Shown here: positions 36,362 through 45,295 of the stretch, piece by piece
How the letters are laid out: every line of letters begins with the position of its first letter
Numbering within the stretch: the first letter of the stretch is position 1
Assembly: GCF_009923995.1 (NCBI RefSeq)
Contig: NZ_RFSK01000028.1
Span: 1 to 64,000, forward strand
DNA length: 64,000 bases
Direction of reading: 5' to 3'
Source of the DNA: Janthinobacterium sp.
GTDB taxonomy: Bacteria; Pseudomonadota; Gammaproteobacteria; Burkholderiales; Burkholderiaceae_D
Notes under the pieces: generated by a model
Databases searched by the model: none
What the model saw: only the letters and a program-made list of their open reading frames with translations
Told to the model about the DNA's origin: nothing
Program-made: the position numbers and the translations under genes

Positions 36362-37504
36362 ATGCTGAGCCTTCACACCAATGCAGCGGCCCTGTCCGCA
36401 CAAAATTCGATCTCGAAAACCCAATCGTCGCTGTCGACCTCGATGACCCGCCTGTCCACCGGCTTCCGCATCAACTCGGCAATGGATGACGCTGCAGGCC
36501 TGCAAATTGCAACCCGCCTGAAGGCACAAACGAGCGGCATGGCCATGGCAATGCGCAACACGCAAAACGCCACCTCGATGATCCAGACCGCCGACGGCGC
36601 GCTGAACGAAACCGTCAACATCCTGGTCCGCATGAAGGATCTGGCAACGCAAGGCGCGGATGCTTCGGCAACCGACGCTGACAAAACCGCAATGCAAGCT
36701 GAATTCGACACCCTGACGGCTGAATTGAGCAACGTTCTGGGCAACACCTCGTTCGGTGGCGCGAAACTGCTGACCAGCAAAGCAACCGCAGCACAACAAA
36801 CCAACGCCGTGACCGCCGCCGCTGCAGCCGCTTCCGCAGCAGCCACCTCGACCACCGCCCTGGCTTCGGCCAACGCCAGCTACGCTTCGGCACTGGCAGC
36901 GAATGCCTCGTCGACCCCAGCTACCGTCTCCGCCCTGGCCCTGGCCGAATCCGCGCTGACCGCAGCAAAAGCAACCGACGCAGCTGCCCAGCTGGCAAAA
37001 ACCACGACGGCCAGCTACTCCGCTGCCGCCGCCGCATCGTCGGTCGATGGCAAAATGGCAAGCGCACTGAACTTCCAGATCGGCTCGTCGACCTCGGAAA
37101 CCATGGGTCTGGACCTGTCCGGCCAACTGGGCGCGATGCACTCGGCACTGGCTAGCGCCAGCGCTGAATACAACTCGTTCGGCGCGCCGATCGCAGGTGG
37201 CGGTGCAGAACTGACCGCTGCAGGCGGCGCATCGCAAACCATCGACAAGCTGCAAGCAGCTATCGATGCAGTCGGTTCGGTACGTTCGGCACTGGGTGCA
37301 GCGGGCAACCGTCTGGACCACGTTGCCACCAACCTGGCCAACATCAGCACCAACACCCAGGCAGCAACGGGCCGTATCATGGACACCGACTTCGCGACCG
37401 AAAGCTCGAACATGACCGCTTCGCAAATGCTGCTGCAAGCTGGTACCGCAATGTTGAAACAAAGCAACAGCATGTCCTCGATGGTCATGTCCCTGCTGCA
37501 ATAA
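36362..37504 (+). CDS. fliC: Lateral-type flagellin
   Basis: A 380-residue filament protein. The conserved N-terminal D0/D1 region begins MLSLHTNAAALSAQNSI, a LafA-like start, and the C-terminal region ends MLKQSNSMSSMVMSLLQ. The centre (about residues 140-230) is an Ala/Ser/Thr-rich low-complexity stretch exposed on the filament surface, with many hydroxyl residues available for O-glycosylation. No cysteine is present. Codon choice (many CTG, GCA, ACC, TCG) suggests high expression. A GGAG ribosome binding site precedes the ATG and a strong terminator follows. It would be lafA in the lateral nomenclature. The OGT-like enzyme upstream is the natural candidate modifier. Confidence 0.95.
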   Translation: MLSLHTNAAALSAQNSISKTQSSLSTSMTRLSTGFRINSAMDDAAGLQIATRLKAQTSGMAMAMRNTQNATSMIQTADGALNETVNILVRMKDLATQGADASATDADKTAMQAEFDTLTAELSNVLGNTSFGGAKLLTSKATAAQQTNAVTAAAAAASAAATSTTALASANASYASALAANASSTPATVSALALAESALTAAKATDAAAQLAKTTTASYSAAAAASSVDGKMASALNFQIGSSTSETMGLDLSGQLGAMHSALASASAEYNSFGAPIAGGGAELTAAGGASQTIDKLQAAIDAVGSVRSALGAAGNRLDHVATNLANISTNTQAATGRIMDTDFATESSNMTASQMLLQAGTAMLKQSNSMSSMVMSLLQ

Positions 37505-37546
37505 TAGTCCCCGCGTCCTGACCTGGCTCAGGTCAGGCCGACCAGA

Positions 37547-37576
37547 GCCAACTGCGCAAGCAGTTGGCTTTTTTTT
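37547..37576 (+). terminator. Rho-independent terminator after flagellin gene
   Basis: A perfect 9-bp stem (GCCAACTGC / GCAGTTGGC) with a GCAA loop followed by eight T residues, 42 bases past the flagellin stop. Confidence 0.95.
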
Positions 37577-37599
37577 ATTCATCCCACGCGGAGCGAGCA

Positions 37600-38700
37600 A
37601 TGGCGATAGAGCGTGTGTCCGCAGGCAATCCCCTGCCCCTGATTACCCAGCGCCTCGACGTCAGCCCCGCTACGCCGATGACGCCGGGCGTGGTGCAGCC
37701 GCTGGTGCCCGTCGGCCCCTTCATGGCGCCCGCCCCCGACGCCGGCACCCTGCCCGCGCAATTGCAGCAGGCGCAGGATGGCCTGGCCGCGCTGATCAAG
37801 CCGAACGCGGATGGCGCCGGCAGCGGCGCGACGGCGCGCGACAGCAGCGCCATGCAGGTCAATCAACTGTTTTTTACGCGCCAGCTGGTGTGGCAGCCGC
37901 CCGACCCGGCGCAGCTGGCCGCTTCCTGGCGCGTGATGGTCAGGACGTATGGCGAACAGTACGCCGCGCTGCAGGAGCAGGCCCGCGGCCAGCACCTGCC
38001 GGGCAAGCTGTTCATGGCCGAACAGCAGCCGGCGCTGCTGCGCGAAGGCGCCCGGCCGCCGCTGGCCATGGATGGCGAAGCATGGCGCTTTGCCGTCTAC
38101 GGCTGGGGCGGACAGCGCCTGCTGCTACGCGTGCTGGCCAGCGACGGCGACGAGGAACATGCGCCGCGCCGGCGCCAGGCCAAGGTGGCCCTGCGCGTCG
38201 AACTGGTCATCTTCGGCATCGGCCGCGTCCTGGTGCAGATGGAGCCGGTGGCCGACGGCGTGCTGCTGGAACTGGCCGCCGATGAAGAGCCGGCCCTGCG
38301 CCACCTGCGCCTGGCCCTGCCCGCGATCGCCGACGCCGTGCGCCGCGCCGGCCTGCGCGTCGTGCGCTGCCGCCTGAACCGCCAGCTGCACGCCCAGCGC
38401 GTGCACGGCAACTATCCCATGCAGGCAGCCGCCGCCGCATTGTCGCTGCCCCTGTTCCGCGCCATGGCCGAAGTGGCGCTGCTGCTGACGCAGCCGGAAG
38501 CGGAAGCGGCCGCCGATCCCGAGACGCCCGCCCCGCCCGCGCAGCAGGAGGAAGCGCCCATCGTCTCGCGCGAAGTGGCGGCGCCGCTGGGCTATGACTA
38601 CGGCGATAACATTGATCTGCCGCAAGAGGAAGTCTTGCTGCTGGCCGGCGAACCCGAGCCGCAGCCGGACCTGCTGCCGCCCATCGACGAGCAGGATTGA
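37600..38700 (+). CDS. FliK-like hook-length control domain protein
   Basis: A 366-residue protein with no exact name. The C-terminal half (about 180-275) has the pattern of the FliK C-terminal domain: VALRVELVIFGIGRVLVQMEP, then LLELAADEEPALRHLRLALPAIADAVRRAGLRVV. This is the strand-strand-helix-strand order of Flg_hook domains. The N-terminal half is low-complexity, Pro/Ala/Gln-rich, and the tail is acidic. A separate, more standard fliK lies at 53604, so this is a second FliK-like protein. It lies between the flagellin and the convergent flhA, with terminators on both sides, so it is transcribed alone. It may act in hook-length or export switching, or be a chaperone-like accessory. Confidence 0.6.
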   Translation: MAIERVSAGNPLPLITQRLDVSPATPMTPGVVQPLVPVGPFMAPAPDAGTLPAQLQQAQDGLAALIKPNADGAGSGATARDSSAMQVNQLFFTRQLVWQPPDPAQLAASWRVMVRTYGEQYAALQEQARGQHLPGKLFMAEQQPALLREGARPPLAMDGEAWRFAVYGWGGQRLLLRVLASDGDEEHAPRRRQAKVALRVELVIFGIGRVLVQMEPVADGVLLELAADEEPALRHLRLALPAIADAVRRAGLRVVRCRLNRQLHAQRVHGNYPMQAAAAALSLPLFRAMAEVALLLTQPEAEAAADPETPAPPAQQEEAPIVSREVAAPLGYDYGDNIDLPQEEVLLLAGEPEPQPDLLPPIDEQD

Positions 38701-38708
38701 CGCAGCAT

Positions 38709-38740
38709 AAAAAAACGGCGCCCGCGGCGCCGTTTTTTTT
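38709..38740. terminator. Bidirectional terminator between FliK-like gene and flhA
   Basis: A 7-bp GC stem (CGGCGCC / GGCGCCG, loop CGC) flanked by A7 on the left and T8 on the right, so it works in both directions for the two converging transcripts. Confidence 0.93.
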
Positions 38741-38753
38741 GCTGATGCACACC

Positions 38754-40841
38754 TTACCCCACCGTGCCGATGATGCTCACTTCGCGGTTTTCCGGGATTT
38801 CGTTGTACGACAGCACATGCAGCCCCGGCGCGAACAGGCGCGCGTAGCGGGCCAGCAGCGGACGGATCTGCGGCAGCACGAGCAGCAGCGGCGGCGTCGC
38901 CTGCTGCTTCATCTGCTCGCGCGCCACCGGCATGTTCACCTGCAGCTGCGACAGCAGGTGCGGGTCGATCGGATAGTTATCCAGGGTCACCTTGCCCGCC
39001 TGGCGCGCCTGGTTCAACGATCCCAGCAACATGTTTTCCAGCTCGCCGCCCAGATTGAACGCCTGCATTTCCATCTTCTGGCCGAACAGGCCGCTGACGA
39101 TCTGGCGCCGCAGGGCGCAGCGCACTTCGGCCGCCAGCAGGATCGGGTCCTTGGTCGTCTCGGAGCTGTCGAGCAAGGTGGTGGCGATGGGCACGATATC
39201 CTTCAGGGATACGTTTTCGGCCAGCAAGACGCGGAACACGCGCAGCATCTGCGTGTGCGTCAGGGCCTTGTCCAGCGCGCCGGCGAGCTTGGGCGACAGG
39301 GCCGTCAGGCGTTCCATCATGGCCGAGACGTCTTCGTGGCGGAACAGTTCCGGCAGGTATTCGCGCACCATCTTCGACAAGTGCGTGGCGATCACGCTGG
39401 GCGCCTCGATGACCTGGTAGCCCAGGCCCAGCGCATGCGCCTTGTCGCCCGGCTCGATCCACGTGACGGGCATGCCGTAGGCCGGTTCGATGCCGGGAAT
39501 GCCGTCGAGCTGGCCATACACATTCGGCGACGGGATCGCCATCAGGCGGTCGGCCTGCACTTCCGCCTGCGCCACCACGGTGCCGGACAGCACGATCGCG
39601 TATTGCGACGGCTTCAGCGCCAGGTCGTCGCGCACGCCGATATTCGGCAACAGCAAGCCCATGGATTCGGACAGGCTCTGCCGCACGCCCTTGACGCGCT
39701 TATTCAAAGGTTCGCCCTGCGTCTTGTCCACCATGCCGACCAGCTTATAGCCCAGCATGACCATCAGCGGCTGCACGGCGGGCAGCTGCTGCCATTCCAG
39801 TTCGGCCGGCTTTTCCTCGCGCAGGGCCGCCTCGATGGCCGCCATGCCGGCCGCGTCGGGCGCCTTCACGCGCTTGGTCAGGCGCCAGGCGACGAAGCCC
39901 AGCACGGCGGCAAAGGTCATGAACATGAACCACGGCATGCCCGGGATCAAGGCCAGCGCCACCATCATGCCGGCCGCGCTGAAGATCACCGTGGGCGACG
40001 TCAGTACCTGGCCCGCCACCTGCTGCTCGAAATCGCCCGAATCGCTGATGCGCGTGACGAGGATGGCGGCGGCGGCCGACAGCAGCAGCGCGGGGATCTG
40101 CGCCACCAGGCCGTCACCGATGGTGAGCAGCGCGTACTGGCGGAAGGCATCGCCGAACGACAGGTCGTGCATCAGCGAGCCGATGGCCACGCCGCCCACC
40201 ATGTTGATGATCAGGATCAGGATACTGGCGACGGCGTCGCCCCGCACGAACTTCGAGGCGCCGTCCATGGCGCCATAGAAGTCCGCTTCGGCGGCCACGT
40301 CCTTGCGGCGCAGCTGGGCTTTTTCCTGGTTGATCAGGCCGGCGTTCAGGTCGGCGTCGATGGCCATCTGCTTGCCCGGCAAGGCGTCCAGGGTGAAGCG
40401 CGCGGACACTTCCGAGATGCGCTCGGCGCCCTTGGTGACAACGGCGAAGTTGATGATCATCAAGATCACGAAGACGACGATGCCGACGACGAAATTGCCG
40501 CCAATCACCACGTTACCGAAGGCCTCGATGACTTTACCGGCCGCGTCCGCGCCCGTGTGGCCATGCAGCAGCACCACGCGCGTGGACGCCACGTTGAGGG
40601 TCAGCCTGAGCATGGTGGTGGCCAGGATCACCGTCGGGAAGACGGAGAAGTCGAGCGGCCGCTTGGCCGAGACGCTGACGAGGATGACGATCAGTGCCAG
40701 CACGATATTGAACGTGAACAGGATATCGAGCAGCACGGGCGGCAGCGGCAGGATGATCATCGCCAGGATCACCAGCAGGAACAGCGGCGTGGCGAACTTG
40801 TGGCGGCGCATTTCGGCAACCAACCGGTTCAGGAAATTCAT
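38754..40841 (-). CDS. flhA: Flagellar export gate protein FlhA, lateral type
   Basis: A 695-residue export-gate component. The first half has about eight membrane helices including the FHIPEP-family stretch (GERISEVSARFTLDALPGKQMAIDADLNAGL); the second half is the cytoplasmic domain that docks chaperone-substrate complexes. With FlhB, FliP, FliQ and FliR it forms the type III export apparatus. The start at 40841 overlaps the flhB stop codon by four bases. It is last in the minus-strand operon fliMNPQR-flhB-flhA, the order found in Flag-2 lateral loci (lfiMNPQR-lfhBA). Confidence 0.96.
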   Translation of the reverse strand: MNFLNRLVAEMRRHKFATPLFLLVILAMIILPLPPVLLDILFTFNIVLALIVILVSVSAKRPLDFSVFPTVILATTMLRLTLNVASTRVVLLHGHTGADAAGKVIEAFGNVVIGGNFVVGIVVFVILMIINFAVVTKGAERISEVSARFTLDALPGKQMAIDADLNAGLINQEKAQLRRKDVAAEADFYGAMDGASKFVRGDAVASILILIINMVGGVAIGSLMHDLSFGDAFRQYALLTIGDGLVAQIPALLLSAAAAILVTRISDSGDFEQQVAGQVLTSPTVIFSAAGMMVALALIPGMPWFMFMTFAAVLGFVAWRLTKRVKAPDAAGMAAIEAALREEKPAELEWQQLPAVQPLMVMLGYKLVGMVDKTQGEPLNKRVKGVRQSLSESMGLLLPNIGVRDDLALKPSQYAIVLSGTVVAQAEVQADRLMAIPSPNVYGQLDGIPGIEPAYGMPVTWIEPGDKAHALGLGYQVIEAPSVIATHLSKMVREYLPELFRHEDVSAMMERLTALSPKLAGALDKALTHTQMLRVFRVLLAENVSLKDIVPIATTLLDSSETTKDPILLAAEVRCALRRQIVSGLFGQKMEMQAFNLGGELENMLLGSLNQARQAGKVTLDNYPIDPHLLSQLQVNMPVAREQMKQQATPPLLLVLPQIRPLLARYARLFAPGLHVLSYNEIPENREVSIIGTVG

Positions 40842-41977
40842 GAAGGTACTACCTCGCTCAAATGAGATGGCACGACCACCTCGGTGGGAAATGGGGGCTG
40901 GGCAGCACGCTGCCCAGAACGGAATGCTTTCAGCTGCAGGATGTAGTTCAGCACCTGCGAGACGGCCTGGTACAGCTGCACGGGAATCTGCTGCTGCACC
41001 TGGCTGGTGTTGTAGATGGCGCGCGCCAGCGGCGGCAGCTCCAGCGTTTCGATATGGTGCTCCTGCGCCACCTGGCGGATGTACAGGGCCATCTCGTCGA
41101 CGCCCTTGGCAACGACGAACGGCGCCTCGGCGCGGTCCTGGTCATACTTCAGCGCCACGGCGTAATGCTCGGGGTTGACGATCACCACGTCGGCGTCCGG
41201 CACGGTCTTGCGCACGCTGCGCCGGCCGATCTGCTGCTGCAGCTGGCGGATGCGCTGGCGCACTTCGGGCCGCCCTTCGCTGCTCTTGTGCTCTTCCTTG
41301 ACGTCCTGCTTGCTCATGCGCTGGTTGCGGGCAAAGAAAAAGGCCTGCGCCGGCACGTCGATGACGGCGAACAGCACGAACACGGCCACGAGGGCCATCA
41401 GGCCGTCGAGCATCAGGGCCGAACCGTCCAGCATGGCCTGCTGCAAGGGCCGGTGCTGCAGGTCCACGTACTGCGTCAGGCTGGAGCGGCTCACGTGCAC
41501 GAGCACCATGCCCAGCACGGCCGCCTTGGCGATGGACAGGCCGAATTCAAAGCCATGCTTGGGCGACACCAGCCGTCCCAGGTTCTTGGCCGGGCTCAGG
41601 CGCTCCATCTTCGGCATCCAGTTCTTCGTGCTGATGACCCAGCCGCCGGGGATCAAGGAGCCGAGCACGACGAACAGGGGCACGCAGAACAGGGGCACGA
41701 TCATCTTGATCAGCAGGCCCACCGAAGTGGTGAAGGCCATCGACATGGCATTGTCGAGCGCGCCCTTGCTGTCGAGCGGCATGAAGGACATGGCGAACAG
41801 CTGGCGGAAGGTGTCCAGGTAGCCGGGCAGCAGGAAGACGAACAGCTTCATGCTGATCAGGATGCCCAGCGCCGTCGACAGGTCGCGCGAGCGCACCACC
41901 TGCCCTTCCTGGCGCGACTTCTTCAGCTTTTGCTGTGACGCCTTTTCTGTCTTGTCGCCCGTGCTGCTATCGGCCAT
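40838..41977 (-). CDS. flhB: Flagellar export switch protein FlhB, NPEH variant
   Basis: A 379-residue export-apparatus protein. It starts MADSSTGDKTEKASQQKLKK, an FlhB hallmark, has four membrane segments, and a cytoplasmic domain with the autocleavage site. Instead of the usual NPTH, the site reads NPEH (268-271). The start at 41977 has a GGAAAGGTG ribosome binding site. FlhB cleavage between Asn and Pro switches export from hook to filament substrates. Substitution of Thr by Glu at this position occurs in some homologues; whether it affects cleavage here is unknown. Confidence 0.94.
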   Translation of the reverse strand: MADSSTGDKTEKASQQKLKKSRQEGQVVRSRDLSTALGILISMKLFVFLLPGYLDTFRQLFAMSFMPLDSKGALDNAMSMAFTTSVGLLIKMIVPLFCVPLFVVLGSLIPGGWVISTKNWMPKMERLSPAKNLGRLVSPKHGFEFGLSIAKAAVLGMVLVHVSRSSLTQYVDLQHRPLQQAMLDGSALMLDGLMALVAVFVLFAVIDVPAQAFFFARNQRMSKQDVKEEHKSSEGRPEVRQRIRQLQQQIGRRSVRKTVPDADVVIVNPEHYAVALKYDQDRAEAPFVVAKGVDEMALYIRQVAQEHHIETLELPPLARAIYNTSQVQQQIPVQLYQAVSQVLNYILQLKAFRSGQRAAQPPFPTEVVVPSHLSEVVPS

Positions 41978-42039
41978 GCGCCACACCTTTCCGCAGGTGC
42001 CCTGCAAGCGTGGCGAGCAAGTTCAATGCCGGGTCGAGT

Positions 42040-42075
42040 AGCGCAGCCGTGCGGAGGCACGGCGAGCACCGGATG
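42040..42075 (-). repeat. REP-like hairpin element, copy 3 (divergent)
   Basis: Inside the 128-base gap between fliR and flhB, the only sizeable gap in the minus-strand operon. On the minus strand it reads TGCTC, arm GCCGTGC, a CTCC turn, arm GCACGGC, then TGCGCT. Over 30 aligned positions it matches copy 2 at 20 sites, with stem changes that stay base-paired. Confidence 0.5.
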
Positions 42076-42105
42076 CCTGCAAGCGGACTGCGCATGGTGC
42101 GTGCG

Positions 42106-42903
42106 CTATCCATGGGCCACCCGCATCTGTTCGGCGATCATGTCGAGCACGCGATTCGTCATGGCGATATAGTGTTCGGGAATGAAGCGCACGATCTGCG
42201 CCAGCATCAGCAGGCCGAACACGGTGATCATGGAAAAGCCCAGCGAAAACAGGTTCAGCGACGGCGCCACGCGGTTCAGGAAGCCAAAGCCCAGCTGCAC
42301 CACCATGGTGGAAAACACGATCGGCAAGGCCAGCAGCATGGCGGCGGCGAAAATCCACGCCACGTTGTAGGCCACCGTCTGCAGCAGCAGCGGGGCATAG
42401 CCCTGTCCCACGGGCCAGGCCTTGAAACTGGCGCCGATCACGCCCGTCAGCACCAGGTGGCCGTCGACGGAAAAGAAAACGATCATGCACATGATGGTGA
42501 GCAAGCCCGTGATGACGTCCGACGAGGTGCCGTTCAGCGGGTCGTTCATGACGGCCATGGAAAAGCCCACCTGGCTCGACACCAGGTAGCCGAGCACGGA
42601 CATCACCGACATGGCGAAATGGAAGGCCAGGCCCAGGATGAAGCCGATGACGGCCTGTTCCAGCGTGGCGACGACGGCATGCAGCGAAAACGGATCGATC
42701 TTCAGCAGCTCCTGCGAGGCGCCCGACGCCTGCATGACGGGCAGCATGAGGATGGCCAGCACCAGCGACAGCAGGATGCGCACGGTGGCCGGCACGGCGC
42801 CGTCGCCGATCACGGGCGAGGCGCTGAGCATGGCCAGAATGCGGCAGAACGGCCACCACACGGCCAGCAGAAACGGCAGCACCTGGTTGAAAATCTGGTC
42901 CAT
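42106..42903 (-). CDS. fliR: Flagellar export apparatus protein FliR
   Basis: A 265-residue membrane protein with six predicted helices, part of the FliPQR export pore. Start MDQIFNQVLPFLLAVW at 42903, just after fliQ; the ORF extends further upstream but unconserved. Typical FliR patterns such as QVGFSMAVMNDPLNG and VRFIPEHYI are present. It lies between fliQ and flhB, in the usual order. Confidence 0.94.
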   Translation of the reverse strand: MDQIFNQVLPFLLAVWWPFCRILAMLSASPVIGDGAVPATVRILLSLVLAILMLPVMQASGASQELLKIDPFSLHAVVATLEQAVIGFILGLAFHFAMSVMSVLGYLVSSQVGFSMAVMNDPLNGTSSDVITGLLTIMCMIVFFSVDGHLVLTGVIGASFKAWPVGQGYAPLLLQTVAYNVAWIFAAAMLLALPIVFSTMVVQLGFGFLNRVAPSLNLFSLGFSMITVFGLLMLAQIVRFIPEHYIAMTNRVLDMIAEQMRVAHG

Positions 42904-42914
42904 GGCGCGCGGCG

Positions 42915-43187
42915 CTATCCGACCAGGGTGGCGGCGCGCTGAAAAATGGACACGCAATAATCCATCAGGTAGCCGGCCATCCAGCGTCCGGCCAGGATCA
43001 GGGCCAGCAGGGTGACCAGCAGGCGCGGCAGGAAACTCATGGTCTGCTCATTGATGGACGTGGCCGCCTGTACCAGCGCGACCAGCAAGCCCATGAGCAG
43101 GCCGGGCACGACGAGGATGACCACCAGCAGCATCACGACGTGCAGCGCTTCGATGATCAGGTCGACGGCGACTTCAGGGGTCAACAT
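42915..43187 (-). CDS. fliQ: Flagellar export apparatus protein FliQ
   Basis: A 90-residue two-helix membrane protein of the export pore. It begins MLTPEVAVDLIIEALHVVMLL and contains PGLLMGLLVALVQAATSINEQTMSF, the strongly conserved FliQ core. Its length is normal. It lies between fliP and fliR with short gaps. Confidence 0.95.
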   Translation of the reverse strand: MLTPEVAVDLIIEALHVVMLLVVILVVPGLLMGLLVALVQAATSINEQTMSFLPRLLVTLLALILAGRWMAGYLMDYCVSIFQRAATLVG

Positions 43188-43190
43188 GGA

Positions 43191-43961
43191 TCAATACGCC
43201 TGTATGCTGGTAACTAAAGTGTTGACGGTCAGGGTCCAGCCGTCGACGAGCACGAACAGCAGCAGCTTGAACGGCAGCGAAATGACCAGCGGCGACAGCA
43301 TCATCATGCCCATCGCCATCAGCACGGACGCCACCACCAGATCGATGATGAGGAACGGTATGAACAGCATGCACCCGATCTGGAAAGCCGTCTTGAGTTC
43401 GGACAAGACAAACGCGGCCAGCTTGACCGTGAAGCTGTGGTCCTGCGGGCGCATGGTCGACGGTTCGCCGGCCAGGTGGGCGATCTGCGCCAGGGCCGCC
43501 TTGCTCGTCTGCGCCAGCATGAAGCGCGAAATCGGCACTTCGGCGATCTTCAGGGCTTCCTGCATGCCGATCTGGTCGCGGTCGTAGGGCACGAAGGCTT
43601 CCTTCCACACCTGGTCGCCGATGGGACGCATGACGAGCAGGGTCAGGATCAGGGCGATGCCGGTGACGATGCGGTTGGGCAAGCCCTGCTGCAGGCCCAG
43701 GGCCTGGCGCAGCAGGGACAGCACGATGACGAAGCGGGTAAAGCTGGTCATCATCATGACCATCACGGGCAGCAGCCCGAGCAGGGTCATGACGACGAGG
43801 ATCTGCATCTTCACCGACAGGTCGGTCTTCGCGCCCGGCACCACGCCGGACAGCAGGTCCTGGGCGCCGGCGGCGCTGCAGCACAGCAGCAGAACGGGCA
43901 AGGCAAGCGCCGCGGCCAGCGGGCCGTGGCGCCGGGTCATACCGGGTACCGCCAGCTTCAT
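43191..43961 (-). CDS. fliP: Flagellar export apparatus protein FliP
   Basis: A 256-residue export-pore protein made as a preprotein: an N-terminal signal sequence runs to about residue 33 (ending SAAGAQ). The mature part has the FliP signatures MMTSFTRFVIVLSLLRQALG and FQIGCMLFIPFLIIDLVVASVLMAMGMMMLSP. The start codon overlaps the fliN stop (ATGA), indicating coupled translation. Confidence 0.95.
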   Translation of the reverse strand: MKLAVPGMTRRHGPLAAALALPVLLLCCSAAGAQDLLSGVVPGAKTDLSVKMQILVVMTLLGLLPVMVMMMTSFTRFVIVLSLLRQALGLQQGLPNRIVTGIALILTLLVMRPIGDQVWKEAFVPYDRDQIGMQEALKIAEVPISRFMLAQTSKAALAQIAHLAGEPSTMRPQDHSFTVKLAAFVLSELKTAFQIGCMLFIPFLIIDLVVASVLMAMGMMMLSPLVISLPFKLLLFVLVDGWTLTVNTLVTSIQAY

Positions 43962-44335
43962 GCTGTCATCAGGTCGAGATTGAGGCCGTCGAGGTCGATG
44001 ACTTTCAAGCCATAGTTTTCACCCGCCACCACCACTTCGGCGCGGCCGATGGGCGTGCCATTGACCTTGATCACCAGCGGCTCGCCGGCCAGCATGTCGA
44101 GTTCGATCACGCTTTCCGGGCCGATAGCCATCAATTCCTCCAGCGAGATGCGCGCCGAGCCCACTTCCAGCGTGAGGGTCACGGGAATCTTGCGCATCAT
44201 TTGCGGAATGTCGCGCCGCGCGCGGGTGCTGGCCACGTCGGCGACGTCGCCCTGGTCGATGATCATATCGTCGCCCAGGTCTTCCAGCAGGGTTTCGCTC
44301 TGGTTGGTATCGGTCATATTCATATTATTCGACAT
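43958..44335 (-). CDS. fliN: Flagellar motor switch protein FliN
   Basis: A 125-residue C-ring protein. The SpoA domain covers the C-terminal 80 residues (IPVTLTLEVGSARISLEELM through GEPLVIKVNGTPIGRAEVVV). The ATG at 44335 overlaps the end of fliM by 11 bases; an alternative ATG at 44323 is possible. FliN forms the base of the C-ring together with FliM. Confidence 0.93.
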   Translation of the reverse strand: MSNNMNMTDTNQSETLLEDLGDDMIIDQGDVADVASTRARRDIPQMMRKIPVTLTLEVGSARISLEELMAIGPESVIELDMLAGEPLVIKVNGTPIGRAEVVVAGENYGLKVIDLDGLNLDLMTA

Positions 44336-45200
44336 CTTCAAATGAGGTTAAACAGAGCTTGCCCTTGTGTTCGGAAACGGCTGCTGTAAATAAACGGGAA
44401 TCGTCGAGCATCACGTCCGTGCGGCTCAGGCTGACGGGAATCACGTCGCCCACGCGCAGGTCGAACAGGGCGCCCAGCTGCACCTGCTTGCTGACGAGAC
44501 GGCCTTCGAGGGTCACCTGCAGGCGCGACGCCAGCGGGCGCACGCTGCGCAGGGCTTTCTTCGCCTGCGCGCGCTCGGGCAGCAGGCCGCGCAGCACGTC
44601 GGCCATCAGGCGCTTGTCCAGCGAAAACCAGAAGCTGCCGCTCTGCCCCGCCTCGACATCGCTGAGCGAGACGGTGACGATCCAGCTGCCGCGGGCCGGA
44701 TGCACGCCCGACTGCACGGCGACCTCGGCGCTGGCATCGATGGCGCTGTTCTTGCCCAGCGCTTGCAGGTTCTTGTGGATGCGCGCGAACAGGCTGGAAA
44801 CGAGCTGTTGTCCCAGCACCACAGCCAGGCGCTCTTCCGTCGCTGTCACGCGCACGCGGGCCGGATCGGGCGGCGCGCCCTTGGCGCCAGCACTACCGTA
44901 ACGATAGTTCAGCACGCTCAAGAGTATCTGGCGCTCGAGCGTGAAGCCGGCCTGGCCGGCGGGCGTGGAGAAACTCAGCCAGCGATTCACGCTGTCTTCG
45001 CTCTCGACGCGCGACAAGGCGACGGCGTCGATCTGGAAATTGCCCCAGTAGCGGCGGCTCATGGGCTGACGCAAGGCCGCGGCCAGGTCGTCGCGCAGCT
45101 GGGCGCCGAAGACATGCAGCAAATGGACAGGACGTCCGAGCAGACAGGAATCCAGGACTTGATGGCGCGTCGTTTGATCTGTCTTGGTAATGGTTGTCAT
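44325..45200 (-). CDS. fliM: Flagellar motor switch protein FliM, lateral type without CheY motif
   Basis: A 291-residue C-ring protein. The middle domain and C-terminal SpoA domain are present (LASRLQVTLEGRLVSKQVQLGALFDLRVGDVIPVSL). The N-terminus begins MTTITKTDQTTRHQVLDSCL and lacks the LSQxEIDALL helix that binds phospho-CheY in polar-flagellar FliM. This is known for lateral FliM proteins, which drive a motor that is not switched by chemotaxis. It is first in the minus-strand operon fliMNPQR-flhBA. Confidence 0.9.
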   Translation of the reverse strand: MTTITKTDQTTRHQVLDSCLLGRPVHLLHVFGAQLRDDLAAALRQPMSRRYWGNFQIDAVALSRVESEDSVNRWLSFSTPAGQAGFTLERQILLSVLNYRYGSAGAKGAPPDPARVRVTATEERLAVVLGQQLVSSLFARIHKNLQALGKNSAIDASAEVAVQSGVHPARGSWIVTVSLSDVEAGQSGSFWFSLDKRLMADVLRGLLPERAQAKKALRSVRPLASRLQVTLEGRLVSKQVQLGALFDLRVGDVIPVSLSRTDVMLDDSRLFTAAVSEHKGKLCLTSFEDVE

Positions 45201-45274
45201 GTAGTAGTCATGTCGGTATTGCGGTGGCAGAACAAATTATACGGATCGCCCGAAATTAAATACAGCATCATCTT

Positions 45275-45295
45275 GGCCTTGCCGATGGCAAGGCC
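45275..45295. repeat. Perfect 9-bp inverted repeat upstream of fliM
   Basis: Arms GGCCTTGCC and GGCAAGGCC are exactly complementary around GAT. It is 75 bases upstream of the fliM start and overlaps the weak sigma-54-like site on the minus strand. It could be a regulator site or an RNA hairpin. Confidence 0.45.
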
